From GAS368 sp965227745 (GTDB taxonomy: Bacteria > Verrucomicrobiota > Verrucomicrobiia > Opitutales > Opitutaceae): a stretch of 64,000 bases of DNA. The stretch lies in contig OZ245769.1 of the NCBI GenBank assembly GCA_965227745.1, positions 4,092,001 to 4,156,000 of the forward strand, read 5' to 3'. Below the pieces are notes generated by a model, which saw only the letters and a list, made by a program, of their open reading frames with translations, was not told the origin of the DNA and did no database searches. Positions 1 through 8,028 of this stretch are shown in pieces (the first letter of the stretch is position 1; each line of letters begins with the position of its first letter). Position numbers and translations under genes: made by a program.

Positions 1-453
1 GACTGTTTGGCCAGTGAATTCGAACTGTGTATTGGCCCTAACGAGGCATGCGGCGACGCCGTGTTGCGCCGTCAGGTCACGCACTGGAAAATTAATGCCG
101 TTGACGGTTGCGGTGCCGCGTCCGTCTGCATTTGCCCGTAAATGGAGCACGCCTGCACCGACTCCACTCCCCCCAGCTTTGCTGCTCCTTCGCCGGGCGA
201 CTGACTGCGCTCGGCCGAAGTCGCTTGGGCTCTGCCATCGACCCTCAAAGGAAGGAAACGTGTGCCGAACCCACACCAGCAACTGCTCGGGCTTACGCAC
301 CTCCACGACCTCACCTCTGCCAGAAGTTTCGATGGCTAACACGCCCCCCGCAAAAAGGGGGCGAAGCTGCTTTCTTGCCTGCGCCGAAAGATCGCTGCCG
401 GCTAGGCGTTGCTGCTGCATGAGCCGACGCAAAAATGGCGGCACGTCATCCAT
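1..453 (-). CDS. jetD: JetD/MksG-like Wadjet nuclease subunit, N-terminal part (runs off window edge)
   Basis: A frame opens at an ATG (453-451) overlapping the end of jetC and stays open for 151 codons to the window edge. The readable part begins MDDVPPFLRRLMQQQ and includes an FPSFEGRW segment and a GVLHLRANADGRG segment. No nuclease domain is visible, because in the family the Toprim-type catalytic domain is C-terminal and would lie outside the window. Identity rests on position: in Wadjet operons the order is JetA-JetB-JetC-JetD, with JetD nicking or cutting plasmid DNA after loop extrusion by JetABC. The translational overlap with jetC supports one operon. Confidence 0.7.
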   Translation of the reverse strand, partial: MDDVPPFLRRLMQQQRLAGSDLSAQARKQLRPLFAGGVLAIETSGRGEVVEVRKPEQLLVWVRHTFPSFEGRWQSPSDFGRAQSVARRRSSKAGGSGVGAGVLHLRANADGRGTATVNGINFPVRDLTAQHGVAACLVRANTQFEFTGQTV

Positions 454-3232
454 TGGATTCCTCACTGAGCGACGTCACGTCATCGGGCGACCGCAAGATG
501 TCCTTACGATGTGCCGCCGTCACCACGAGCCGACCCTTGGCATCGGGCACCAGATGCACGAATCGGCGAGGACCGATGGCCGCGGTAGGAGCCGCATATA
601 TCCCGATGAAACCAAGTCTTTCCGATAGTTGAAGAATATTGCCGAAGTTCTGCCGATCAAGCGCGTGCACCTCGTCTAGATAATACGGAATCCGAGCCTT
701 GCCTGGAATCAGCAGGTCGCGGAGCACAAGAAGGTTCAGGGTGACTTTCAACACAACCGTTGTGCCGGTGGACTCGACCTCGTCGAAGTTGTCGTAGGAG
801 TTCCGCTGTCCGTCTTTTCGGCGCACTTCGCACCGAAGAGAGAAGAGCTCATTGAGCAGCAACTTGGGGCGACGCTGCAGCAGTTGGCTGAACTGGTTCA
901 TCTTCCTGTCCGCTTCTTCAGTAGTATCAAACAGCGATGGCTGGGCAGAGTCCTTCGAATGGCGCTCATACTCTGCGACCGCGGTAGCGTTGGGAACAAT
1001 CTCTAGCCGGACCTCCGCGAGACTGGAGAACTCGATTTTCGCGAGTTCGCCCGTGAGTTTCTGCGCTTGGCGCGAAACCGAACGAAGCGATTTGAGGATG
1101 GTTGCGAAGCTGCTTCGCGCATCGGTTAGCAACGCATGCCACCGTGTTTCAATGTTCTGCGCCCGTTCATCAAGTGATGCTATCTCCGCTTCGAGCTGCG
1201 CTAAGCGGGCGACCACGGTTGCGGCGTGATCATAGTTAAAGCTAGGGTTGAGAAAATCCTTATCCAATAATCCCATCGCTCCAGCAAGCTGAGTGGCACG
1301 ATTGCGAGCATGACTGCATTTTTCGCGCGCTATCCGAATCACATCCAGCAAGGAGTCCGGCAATTCGCGGACGAAGCCGTCGGATAATGGAGTCGCCCCA
1401 GGATCGTCGCCGTCAGCCGAAGGCAGGTTGCGAGCCTCGTTGCGAATCTTGCCGTCCTCCTCCTCGAGTTTGTTAAATTTTTCGATGGCGACTTCGCCGC
1501 GCTTTTTCGCCTTTCCCCGTTCGGTTTCGTTCTTCGCCAGGTTTTCCTCGGCTTTCTTTACTGCCCCCTCGTGAAGCTTCAGCTCACTGACATACGTTTC
1601 CTCCTTGGCGACTTCCTCCTGAAAAAGCTGGTATCCGTTGATTCGACCGACCTGAGATGCGTGTTCCTTTTCCGCTACAGGCAATCTTGCGCGATAAGCC
1701 GCTGCATTCTTCACCGTCTCGATGTCCCGCGAAAGTCGCTCAATCTCTCGTGTCAGTTGTCGAACTTCCTCCTCAAGTCGGTTACGACGTCCGAGCTGGT
1801 TGACAGTGGTCACGGCACCGGCGGTGAACTCCACCATGATCGCTTTATCCTCATACCCCCTGGCATCACAGCTGCGAGCGGCCGCCTGCAAGCGTCGCAC
1901 CAGCTCTGCCTCGTCGCGAATTGAGATTTGCTCGTCAACCTTCCCTTCCAACACGCGGCGATCAAACAGCGAACCTACTCGAGCGATATCCGCTTCAGGA
2001 AGACGAGTCCGTAGCCAAGTGATGAAAAGCTGATCGATTGCCTTCAATGCGGCTTCCCGCTGTTTCAGCTGTGCCTGCTGCTCCGCAAGCTGCCGAGTGA
2101 GGATATCAACGCTCTCCTTGGGGGCATCCGTCAGGCGCATCCTTAAGCCCGCAACTTCATCGCTGAGTCGGTCTCGCGCCTGCTCTTCCAGATCGAGCAC
2201 GAAATTCAGGTATCGTTCGCGCCCTTGGGCGATGGCCGTCAACTTGGTTTGGACACCACCAGCCGCCAGGGTCGCGTCCTTCCACACCTGCTGCAGGGTC
2301 TTTTGATCGCCCTCCAAACGAGTGTAGTCCGCCTGCGCCTCATCGCGCACGCGGTAAAGGGCATCCACTTCACTTTTGAAGCGGGATGCGTAACCGGCAT
2401 ATCTTGACTGCACCTCCTTGGCCACGGCATGCGCGATTGCCCGTGCACTGAATTCTTGGTCGTAAAGCTCACGGGTTTCCTGAACGCGAGGAGCCGCCGC
2501 CCGAAGTGCCGCCACTTCGATCCGATCCCGGTTTATCTTCGCTAGTTCTTTCTCGAAATCTTTCGCGAGGTCGATCTCGCGTTCCGATGGGCTGAGCTTT
2601 GCGCAATCGGCGAGCAAATGCTTCAAATCATCCTGTCGAATGTCCTTCAGCTGGAGTAGCCGCTGAAAGGTCTGACGGAAGCGCGGGTAGTCACGGGCAT
2701 CCGCCAGCGGGACCAGCTCCCAGCTTGTATTCGTTTCATCGTCTACTGCCCCAAGCAGCCGCCTTAGCTCCGCGGTATCCACCAAAACCTGAAGACCCTT
2801 GGTGCCCAGCGTCGCCCGGATGTCGTCCCAAGCGCGCGGCCTGTTCTTCTCATCGATGAAATCGGCCCGCTCATAAGCCCCCTTCCACGCGAATCGTTGC
2901 AGCTCGTAACCCATTACTGGTCCGAGGCTCCGTGCCCCCACGGTCACCGTGCCCAGCGAAGTTTCACACTCGAACAGAATGAAGCTTGAGTCGCTCTTGA
3001 AATAGAATCGCCGGCTATCGTCGGTGCTGTGCTGGCCAAACCGCATGTCGCGCTGACTGTCGAGGTAGAGATATTGCAGTGTGGCGATCAGCGCTGTTTT
3101 CCCGAGGCCATTAACGCCCACCAACTGGAACGACTGCGTGAGATCCAGTTCGGCATAATCATATTTGCCGGATTGAATCAGGATCAAACGCCGAGGACCA
3201 AACAGCTTCGGCGGTGAGGGAGGCGATTTCAT
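446..3232 (-). CDS. jetC: JetC/MksF/MukB-like SMC ATPase of a Wadjet system
   Basis: This 928-residue SMC-type ATPase is the motor that extrudes DNA loops in condensin-like plasmid-defence complexes. The N-terminal head carries a Walker A motif GVNGLGKT (residues 39-46). A long charged region of coiled-coil character occupies roughly residues 220-790. The C-terminal head has a signature-like STGTTVV segment near 821 and a Walker B YYLDE ending at D853/E854. The LSGGQ signature is degenerate, as in the JetC/MksF branch. At 928 residues it is rather short for the family, suggesting short arms. It starts in an ATGA overlap with jetB and its stop overlaps the jetD start. JetC is preferred over a housekeeping MukB because of the kleisin, MukE-like and JetD neighbours. 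Confidence 0.88.
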   Translation of the reverse strand: MKSPPSPPKLFGPRRLILIQSGKYDYAELDLTQSFQLVGVNGLGKTALIATLQYLYLDSQRDMRFGQHSTDDSRRFYFKSDSSFILFECETSLGTVTVGARSLGPVMGYELQRFAWKGAYERADFIDEKNRPRAWDDIRATLGTKGLQVLVDTAELRRLLGAVDDETNTSWELVPLADARDYPRFRQTFQRLLQLKDIRQDDLKHLLADCAKLSPSEREIDLAKDFEKELAKINRDRIEVAALRAAAPRVQETRELYDQEFSARAIAHAVAKEVQSRYAGYASRFKSEVDALYRVRDEAQADYTRLEGDQKTLQQVWKDATLAAGGVQTKLTAIAQGRERYLNFVLDLEEQARDRLSDEVAGLRMRLTDAPKESVDILTRQLAEQQAQLKQREAALKAIDQLFITWLRTRLPEADIARVGSLFDRRVLEGKVDEQISIRDEAELVRRLQAAARSCDARGYEDKAIMVEFTAGAVTTVNQLGRRNRLEEEVRQLTREIERLSRDIETVKNAAAYRARLPVAEKEHASQVGRINGYQLFQEEVAKEETYVSELKLHEGAVKKAEENLAKNETERGKAKKRGEVAIEKFNKLEEEDGKIRNEARNLPSADGDDPGATPLSDGFVRELPDSLLDVIRIAREKCSHARNRATQLAGAMGLLDKDFLNPSFNYDHAATVVARLAQLEAEIASLDERAQNIETRWHALLTDARSSFATILKSLRSVSRQAQKLTGELAKIEFSSLAEVRLEIVPNATAVAEYERHSKDSAQPSLFDTTEEADRKMNQFSQLLQRRPKLLLNELFSLRCEVRRKDGQRNSYDNFDEVESTGTTVVLKVTLNLLVLRDLLIPGKARIPYYLDEVHALDRQNFGNILQLSERLGFIGIYAAPTAAIGPRRFVHLVPDAKGRLVVTAAHRKDILRSPDDVTSLSEESNG

Positions 3233-3822
3233 TGTCTCGACTCCTCACTTGCCTTTGACGCGCCGGCCTCAGCGGTAGCAGCACTCTGCTGAGTATCCGG
3301 TGCGGTCGAGGCATCCCGACAGACATCTAGGAGCCGGTGAAAGGAAGCGCGCAAGGAGAAGCGTCCGCTACTATCGATCTCCACAAACCCCAGGCGCTCT
3401 AGCGACCTCAGCGTTGAGGTGAGATCGGCTACGGTCTCTATGCCGACTTGTTTCAGTGTTCTCCTGTGCGAGTCACCGGACAAATGAGGAAGATCGGCAA
3501 TGACTTGATTGGGGAGAAAGAGAGACTTGCCGATATCTTCCCCCGCGTCCGCGATTGCATCTACCCACACGGCTGTGAAAACGACAAAACGAGTGATCGA
3601 GTCATTGCCCTTGTAGTCGTCATCGTCTGAGGTGGCGTAGACGAAGCCGCGAGCATCACGATGCAGTTTCAATTCAAGCTGACCGAAGAACGCTTGATAC
3701 TGATCGAACAGAGCGCCGTTCAGATCGTCGTATTCCGGGTCCCCAAAACACCAGTGTTTGCCGGCCTTGATGCCCCGAAATATTGCGGCGATTTGCGGTA
3801 GTTGATCAGGGGTTGGGTTCAT
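3229..3822 (-). CDS. jetB: JetB/MksE/MukE-like Wadjet subunit
   Basis: The 197-residue protein fits the small winged-helix (kite) subunit that binds the kleisin and the SMC heads. The ATG at 3822-3820 is chosen because it forms a perfect ATGA overlap with the jetA stop; a longer reading in the same frame would extend into jetA. The N-terminal region (FRGIKAGKHWCFGDPEYDD) and a later leucine-rich helical segment on SLERLGFVEID resemble MukE/MksE proteins, and the tail is low-complexity. Its own stop overlaps the jetC start. Family assignment rests on size, order and weak sequence resemblance. Confidence 0.78.
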   Translation of the reverse strand: MNPTPDQLPQIAAIFRGIKAGKHWCFGDPEYDDLNGALFDQYQAFFGQLELKLHRDARGFVYATSDDDDYKGNDSITRFVVFTAVWVDAIADAGEDIGKSLFLPNQVIADLPHLSGDSHRRTLKQVGIETVADLTSTLRSLERLGFVEIDSSGRFSLRASFHRLLDVCRDASTAPDTQQSAATAEAGASKASEESRQ

Positions 3823-5042
3823 GCGGCAGAACGGAGTGCTAGCTTCACGCGCCCACAACGCACGATGCCGCCGGCGAAAGCATAGTCGGAGATGGGGGAC
3901 CGGAACGTCGCTTGGTAGCGTCCGTCGGTTACAAGAAGGGAAAAGACCTGCAAAATCGCATTGAACCCGTGATGGCCATGGGTGCGAGCGAGCCAGTCGA
4001 TCAGATCATCTAGAGGGTAGATGCCGGATGGAGTCGTTTCCATGGCCGCCAGGATGTCTTCGACCGCCTGCGAATCCGCAGGGGCGGCAGACCCCGCAAA
4101 GTCGATCTCGGTGGCAGGTGCACTAAGGTCGCGCCACTGGGACGCACTCGCGAGCAGGGCGGCCGAGGAAATCTGTCCGGAAAAGCGGAACGTCGAAATG
4201 CGAAGGCTGGTGGCCAGGAGGGAGCCAACGACACCGTCGCGCTCGACCTGTTGGAGCAAGCGCGCAGCTCCATCGGCCCAAAGGCTTTCGCGACGAAGGC
4301 GCGCATGCAACGGTTCGAGTTCGTCCCGGCATGAACGAAAGCTTTTTCGCACCGCCACGCGCAAAATCCGCATCTCGGTTTCAACGCGCTCGGCCAGCAG
4401 TCGCTCCGGTAGGAATTTCTTTTCCAGCGAGAGCGACAATTGGTTTTCCCACGCCGTGCAGACCGCCTCCATCTGCCCGGCCGGGTCCAGCAAATCGAGC
4501 ATCGGTAAAAGATACTCGGTCCAGAATCGATTGATGCGTCGAAACCGCTCGACCGCACTTTGCTTCCGGTGCTCACTTTTGGCATCACTCACCGCGGCTG
4601 CGATGGCTGCGCGCGTTTGGCCGAGGTCCTCGGACAGAAGCTGAAACGCGCTGCGAGTTTCTCGGAGTAGCTCGCGGGCTGTTGCGAGGTCTCCGCGTGC
4701 CTCGGCCACGCGAAACGCGTCAAGATTGTGTTCGATTTCGGTCAGCTGGCCGTGAATTCGCGCGGAAGACACGGGGCGTGAGATTTGCTGGAGATGTTCG
4801 ATCCAGCGGGCAAAAGGTAGAGCCAGTTCCCAGACACCGGTCTGAGAGTCAGTTTCCACCAGAAACTTCATCCGCTTTAGCTGCGCGAGAAGGTAGGCGG
4901 GTGTAGCGGCCGACTGAACCGCCCCAATGATCACAAGGATATCAGCCTCACTGAGGCGGTCTTCCTTACGGCGCCACAATTCGTCAAAGACCGCGTAATG
5001 GGTGCTAACAAATCCGGCGGCTTCTTGGAGAGATATCAGCAT
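3819..5042 (-). CDS. jetA: JetA/MksB/MukF-like kleisin of a Wadjet system
   Basis: This 407-residue protein heads the operon. It begins with a winged-helix-like region (about residues 1-90, including YLLAQLKRMKFLVE), followed by helical segments typical of MukF/MksB proteins (residues 100-240) and a C-terminal winged-helix-like portion that would bind the SMC head. Established role: JetA bridges the JetC heads and carries JetB. The start at 5042 has a GGCGGAG sequence a little upstream. The gene is separated from the DUF2188 gene by about 160 bp, in which no other signal was recognised. The kleisin call relies on order and general pattern, not on one diagnostic motif. Confidence 0.75.
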   Translation of the reverse strand: MLISLQEAAGFVSTHYAVFDELWRRKEDRLSEADILVIIGAVQSAATPAYLLAQLKRMKFLVETDSQTGVWELALPFARWIEHLQQISRPVSSARIHGQLTEIEHNLDAFRVAEARGDLATARELLRETRSAFQLLSEDLGQTRAAIAAAVSDAKSEHRKQSAVERFRRINRFWTEYLLPMLDLLDPAGQMEAVCTAWENQLSLSLEKKFLPERLLAERVETEMRILRVAVRKSFRSCRDELEPLHARLRRESLWADGAARLLQQVERDGVVGSLLATSLRISTFRFSGQISSAALLASASQWRDLSAPATEIDFAGSAAPADSQAVEDILAAMETTPSGIYPLDDLIDWLARTHGHHGFNAILQVFSLLVTDGRYQATFRSPISDYAFAGGIVRCGRVKLALRSAA

Positions 5043-5202
5043 ACGGTGATTACTCCGCCGGATGTAAACTTAGCAGGGGATACCCGAGATCGTCGTTTTG
5101 CTGGTAGCTTACCACTGGATATTGGCGCCGGCAGGACACGCGTTAGTCCTGCAGACGACGTTGCAGGCTATTGCGGACTAAGGCTGAGCGGCAACCTTCG
5201 AT

Positions 5203-5424
5203 TCAACCCTTGGGCGGGTAGTTGTCGTTACCGTAGCTGTTCTTTTCGCGAATGCGGCCATCTCGGCCATGGATGACGACTTCGCTACGTTGATTCTGGG
5301 CAATATCCCGCGCTGCGGAAATGGCCTGCGATTGCTTGCCATGCTGTGAGGTGTCGCGCGAATTGCCTGAGCCATGAACGGCCCAACCACTCCCGCGAGG
5401 AACGACGTGTTGGTTTTTGGACAT
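5203..5424 (-). CDS. DUF2188 domain protein
   Basis: A 73-residue protein beginning MSKNQHVVPRGSGWAV and ending near YGNDNYPPKG, with the HGRDGRIREKNSYG core. This is the full-length pattern of DUF2188, a small domain widespread in bacteria and often found near mobile elements and stress genes. Function is unknown. It lies between the E1 gene and jetA on the same strand, 85 bp after the E1 stop, so it may be read with either operon. A perfect 7-bp palindrome (CGGCTAT, 2-nt gap, ATAGCCG, 5445-5460) lies just upstream and may be an operator or hairpin. Confidence 0.85.
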   Translation of the reverse strand: MSKNQHVVPRGSGWAVHGSGNSRDTSQHGKQSQAISAARDIAQNQRSEVVIHGRDGRIREKNSYGNDNYPPKG

Positions 5425-5509
5425 AAAATAAGGTAAGGGGCACTCGGCTATTCATAGCCGCGCTCCGCCTTACGCATTGGCCGATCTTCTGTTCGCTGTT
5501 ACTGGGAGA

Positions 5510-6328
5510 CTACGCCGGGTTAAACGTTGGGGGCCCTAGGTCCACCAGCTGAAAGTGACTGCATGAACAGGGTGCATAACGTAAGGTCGAGTCTGTCGTG
5601 ACCGATCCAATGTTCCCGCGATAGGATAGGTAAACAGGCCCGCGCAAGGATTTCGACCAATCGGTCACTAGGTCGACGGCAACCCCGACAGCGACGGAAG
5701 CAAGGATGCCATTCGACCAGACTACCTGGGGATGAGCGCCTGCATCGCCGTAGGCCGCCGCCTCCTTGGTAAGACTGCGCTCGTTGAGAAATCCCATGCA
5801 GGTCATGCAGGTGTGTCCCGGCATCGACAAAATGACCTGACCGGAGATCGACGGCGCGCAGCCAGGCGGTCGATACACGTCCATGCCGATGTCGATGAGG
5901 GGAATCAGAAAGCGACGGGTAGTCGCTTCGAGCTGACGCCGTTGATCGAAGCCATCGACGCAGCCGAACACGAGGTCGCAGCCCTTCAGGGCCTCTGCCT
6001 GATTCTGCCAGACGGCAGCGATCACGCGGACATTGGCGGATGGGCGGATGCCGAGGATCACACGGCGCGCGATCTCGATCTTCAGGCGTTTATCCGCGAC
6101 ATCTTGCATGGTGCCACCTACCAGCCGGTTCAAGTTGCTCTCCTCGATCGCATCGCGGTCAAAAAGGACGAAGTTCATGAACCCGAGATGCGCGAGCTGC
6201 TGGGCAATGTGGGAGCCGCCGCCACCGAGCCCGACGATGCCCACGACGCACGCCGCGAGCTGCTGCTGCGAATTTGGGCCGAGGAAGGACTGGCGGGAAA
6301 ATGCGCTTTGGTCGATGGGATGAGTCAT
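5510..6328 (-). CDS. E1-like ThiF/MoeB-family adenylating enzyme of a ubiquitin-like system
   Basis: The 272-residue protein has the E1/ThiF Rossmann nucleotide loop GLGGGG (33-38), the LFDRD aspartate (57), the SNLNR arginine finger (64-68) and the GCVDGFDQR segment. Such enzymes adenylate the C-terminus of a ubiquitin-like protein. A CxxC pair (C174, C177) and a CxC pair (C254, C256) could form the structural zinc site of the family. No separate catalytic cysteine can be assigned with confidence. It is the last gene of a four-gene minus-strand operon and starts in an ATGA overlap with the JAMM gene, so co-translation is likely. Confidence 0.9.
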   Translation of the reverse strand: MTHPIDQSAFSRQSFLGPNSQQQLAACVVGIVGLGGGGSHIAQQLAHLGFMNFVLFDRDAIEESNLNRLVGGTMQDVADKRLKIEIARRVILGIRPSANVRVIAAVWQNQAEALKGCDLVFGCVDGFDQRRQLEATTRRFLIPLIDIGMDVYRPPGCAPSISGQVILSMPGHTCMTCMGFLNERSLTKEAAAYGDAGAHPQVVWSNGILASVAVGVAVDLVTDWSKSLRGPVYLSYRGNIGSVTTDSTLRYAPCSCSHFQLVDLGPPTFNPA

Positions 6329-6825
6329 TTTAGGAAAAGAAGAGGGAACTCAACAGAGGTAATCTTTGTGGCCGGCATCGGCGCCACCACGCCGGGGACA
6401 CGGAGTTCCGCCCAAGCGCAGTCGACGCTGAAGATGAGATAGCCGGAGGCTTGGTTGGGCCCTACAGTAGCCAGGCTGCGCACCACAGGCGGCAACCCCT
6501 TGCGGTCCGTAAAGCTTGGCCCAGTGGGTCCGGCGTGGTCGTGGAGGTGCACGTGGAGTTGGCCCCTGCCGTCGTTAATCACCCGCTGCATGGCTGCGCG
6601 GATTGCCTCGCCGCCGATGCAGGCGCCGACGGAGTCGTCTTCGATGTAGTGCTCGTCGGGGACCGAATGATAGCCCGTGACGAGCACAAGGTGGTGCTCG
6701 GGACTAAGCAGGATGGTCTTGGTCGCGAGGAAACCGACCCGCTCGAAGGCGAACGGGTGCGGTCGGGCCAAGTCCTGCATGGCCTCGGCGCGGACGGCAC
6801 CGGGAATGCGAATCTCGATTTTCAT
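6325..6825 (-). CDS. JAB/JAMM (Mov34/MPN) metallopeptidase of the ubiquitin-like operon
   Basis: A 166-residue JAMM-type protein, predicted to mature or remove ubiquitin-like modifiers. It carries the conserved FERVGFL segment with E28 as probable catalytic glutamate, then a histidine-rich HVHLHDH (91-97), S104 and D107. The spacing from the last histidine to the serine is one residue off the canonical HxHx7Sx2D, so the exact zinc ligands are uncertain. The ATG at 6825-6823 is chosen because it overlaps the E2 stop as ATGA and begins MKIEIRIPG; a longer frame exists but would overlap E2 heavily. Its stop overlaps the E1 start. Confidence 0.87.
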   Translation of the reverse strand: MKIEIRIPGAVRAEAMQDLARPHPFAFERVGFLATKTILLSPEHHLVLVTGYHSVPDEHYIEDDSVGACIGGEAIRAAMQRVINDGRGQLHVHLHDHAGPTGPSFTDRKGLPPVVRSLATVGPNQASGYLIFSVDCAWAELRVPGVVAPMPATKITSVEFPLLFLK

Positions 6826-7163
6826 TTCAGGGCGCACACGTGTTCGACGACCATCTGAGCGAGGCGCAGCCCGGTCTTGTTGGTCTTCCACGAGAAAGCC
6901 GACCACTGACGGTCGACGATCCGCGTGTTGGTGACGTGCCAGTTCCTCGCGGTCCGTGACGTAACCAGTTGGCTGAAGAAAAGGCGGGATTCGTAGCCGT
7001 CCCGCGGTGTTGGGCAGAGAAGCGCGTCCACGTTGGAGGGCGTGCAGCCGTCGGGCAACTGAAGGCCAGGAAGAAGGAAATAAGTCACTCCGCCTTCCTG
7101 GCACGCCATGACGCCGGGCACCAAGACGCGCAGCTCCTCGATTTGGTCGGGAGGGAAGCTCAT
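6822..7163 (-). CDS. Prokaryotic E2/UBC-like protein (family E type)
   Basis: The 113-residue protein matches the family-E prokaryotic E2 pattern: LLPGLQLPDG near 30-39, LLCPTPRDGY near 48-57, SRLFFS, NWHVT and LRLAQMVVEH. E2s carry ubiquitin-like proteins from E1 to the target. Four cysteines are present (C21, C40, C50, C110); which, if any, is catalytic cannot be told from sequence, and active-site conservation in this family is poor. The gene sits between the modifier gene, whose stop it overlaps by one base (TGATG), and the JAMM gene, in the order modifier-E2-JAMM-E1 known from bacterial ubiquitin-like operons. Confidence 0.85.
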   Translation of the reverse strand: MSFPPDQIEELRVLVPGVMACQEGGVTYFLLPGLQLPDGCTPSNVDALLCPTPRDGYESRLFFSQLVTSRTARNWHVTNTRIVDRQWSAFSWKTNKTGLRLAQMVVEHVCALK

Positions 7164-7858
7164 CAGGAAGAAGCGCCGGTGCGGGGGTGGCTGACGAATT
7201 CTTCGCCGCCCGCGATGCAGACAGTGGCGTCGTCCGCGAGGGGCGTGAGCTTGCCGCAGACGTTCTGGATCAACTCATCGGCGAGCGGAACGTTGCCGAG
7301 CTTCTTGATGTCGGCGACGGAGGTCTTGCCCGGAGCGACCTTGTGCTTCACGCCGTCGATCGTGATCTCCACACGCGTGTCGTGGTGCTGACCGCCGCGG
7401 GTATAGAACACCGGACCATCCGTGTAGCGGATGACTGTGCCAGGGGCGATGGGTTGGTCGTTCGGCGATTCGAAGTCGCGGAAGAGTTGCTTGCCCGCCT
7501 CAAGGCCGAAGAGCCCCGTGAACGCCGCGAATGGAAGCTCGGCGGCGGTCGACAGCTCGAACACGTCATCCACGGCAAAGGCGAGCTTGGCCGGGGAGCC
7601 GCAGGCGCCCAACGGCGTAGCCTCGCAGCGGGCACGGGTGTAGAAGACGTTGCCATCGTTGAGGTCGACCGTGGCGCGGTCATCGAGCACCACGTCGTTC
7701 GGCGAGCCATGGTCACGGACCAAGACTTGGTCCGCGGGGATGCTGGCGAGAGCGCGCAGCACGGAGACCGGCACCACCAGCCGAGGGGCTGTGATAATGC
7801 GGTCATTGATGAGGGCGAAGCGGCGGGGAGCCGCGGAGGGAGAGGACTGCGTAGTCAT
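7163..7858 (-). CDS. Multiubiquitin protein with three beta-grasp domains
   Basis: The 231-residue protein contains three tandem ubiquitin-like units, roughly residues 14-76, 90-154 and 161-226. The first two share internal landmarks (SPND and a terminal FYTR). The third starts RVEITIDGVKH and ends in the mature-tail region HPRTGASS. Proteins of this type are the modifier in bacterial poly-Ubl operons, activated by the adjacent E1. The C-terminus is not a bare GG: a single glycine is followed by Ala-Ser-Ser, so trimming by the neighbouring JAMM peptidase to expose the glycine is plausible. First gene of the minus-strand operon, divergent from the sigma-like gene. Confidence 0.88.
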   Translation of the reverse strand: MTTQSSPSAAPRRFALINDRIITAPRLVVPVSVLRALASIPADQVLVRDHGSPNDVVLDDRATVDLNDGNVFYTRARCEATPLGACGSPAKLAFAVDDVFELSTAAELPFAAFTGLFGLEAGKQLFRDFESPNDQPIAPGTVIRYTDGPVFYTRGGQHHDTRVEITIDGVKHKVAPGKTSVADIKKLGNVPLADELIQNVCGKLTPLADDATVCIAGGEEFVSHPRTGASS

Positions 7859-8028
7859 CTGTGTAGTCGGTTATTCTATGTGTGCGGCCTCGGCTCGTGA
7901 TTGAGTCGTTGTGCCGTCCCTCCCCTAAGGCTAGGTGCGTGTCGTCTTTCGGGTTTAATTAAGTGCGCAAAACCTTCACTTTTCTTACCAAAAACAACGA
8001 GATCCCTAGCCATAGGGATACACACGAC
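7859..8028. promoter_or_regulatory. Divergent regulatory region between the ubiquitin-like and Argonaute operons
   Basis: These 170 bp separate the start of the multiubiquitin gene (minus) from the sigma-like gene (plus) and must hold promoters for both operons. A perfect 7-bp inverted repeat, ATCCCTA-gcca-TAGGGAT (8002-8008 and 8013-8019), lies just before the ATG at 8029. Its right arm contains the likely ribosome-binding AGGGA, so it could be an operator or a hairpin that hides the binding site. No clear -35/-10 pair is asserted. Confidence 0.5.

Noticed and set aside
6325..7104. A longer 259-aa reading for the JAMM gene
   Set aside because: It would overlap most of the E2 gene, whereas ATG 6825 gives an ATGA junction and a family-like N-terminus.
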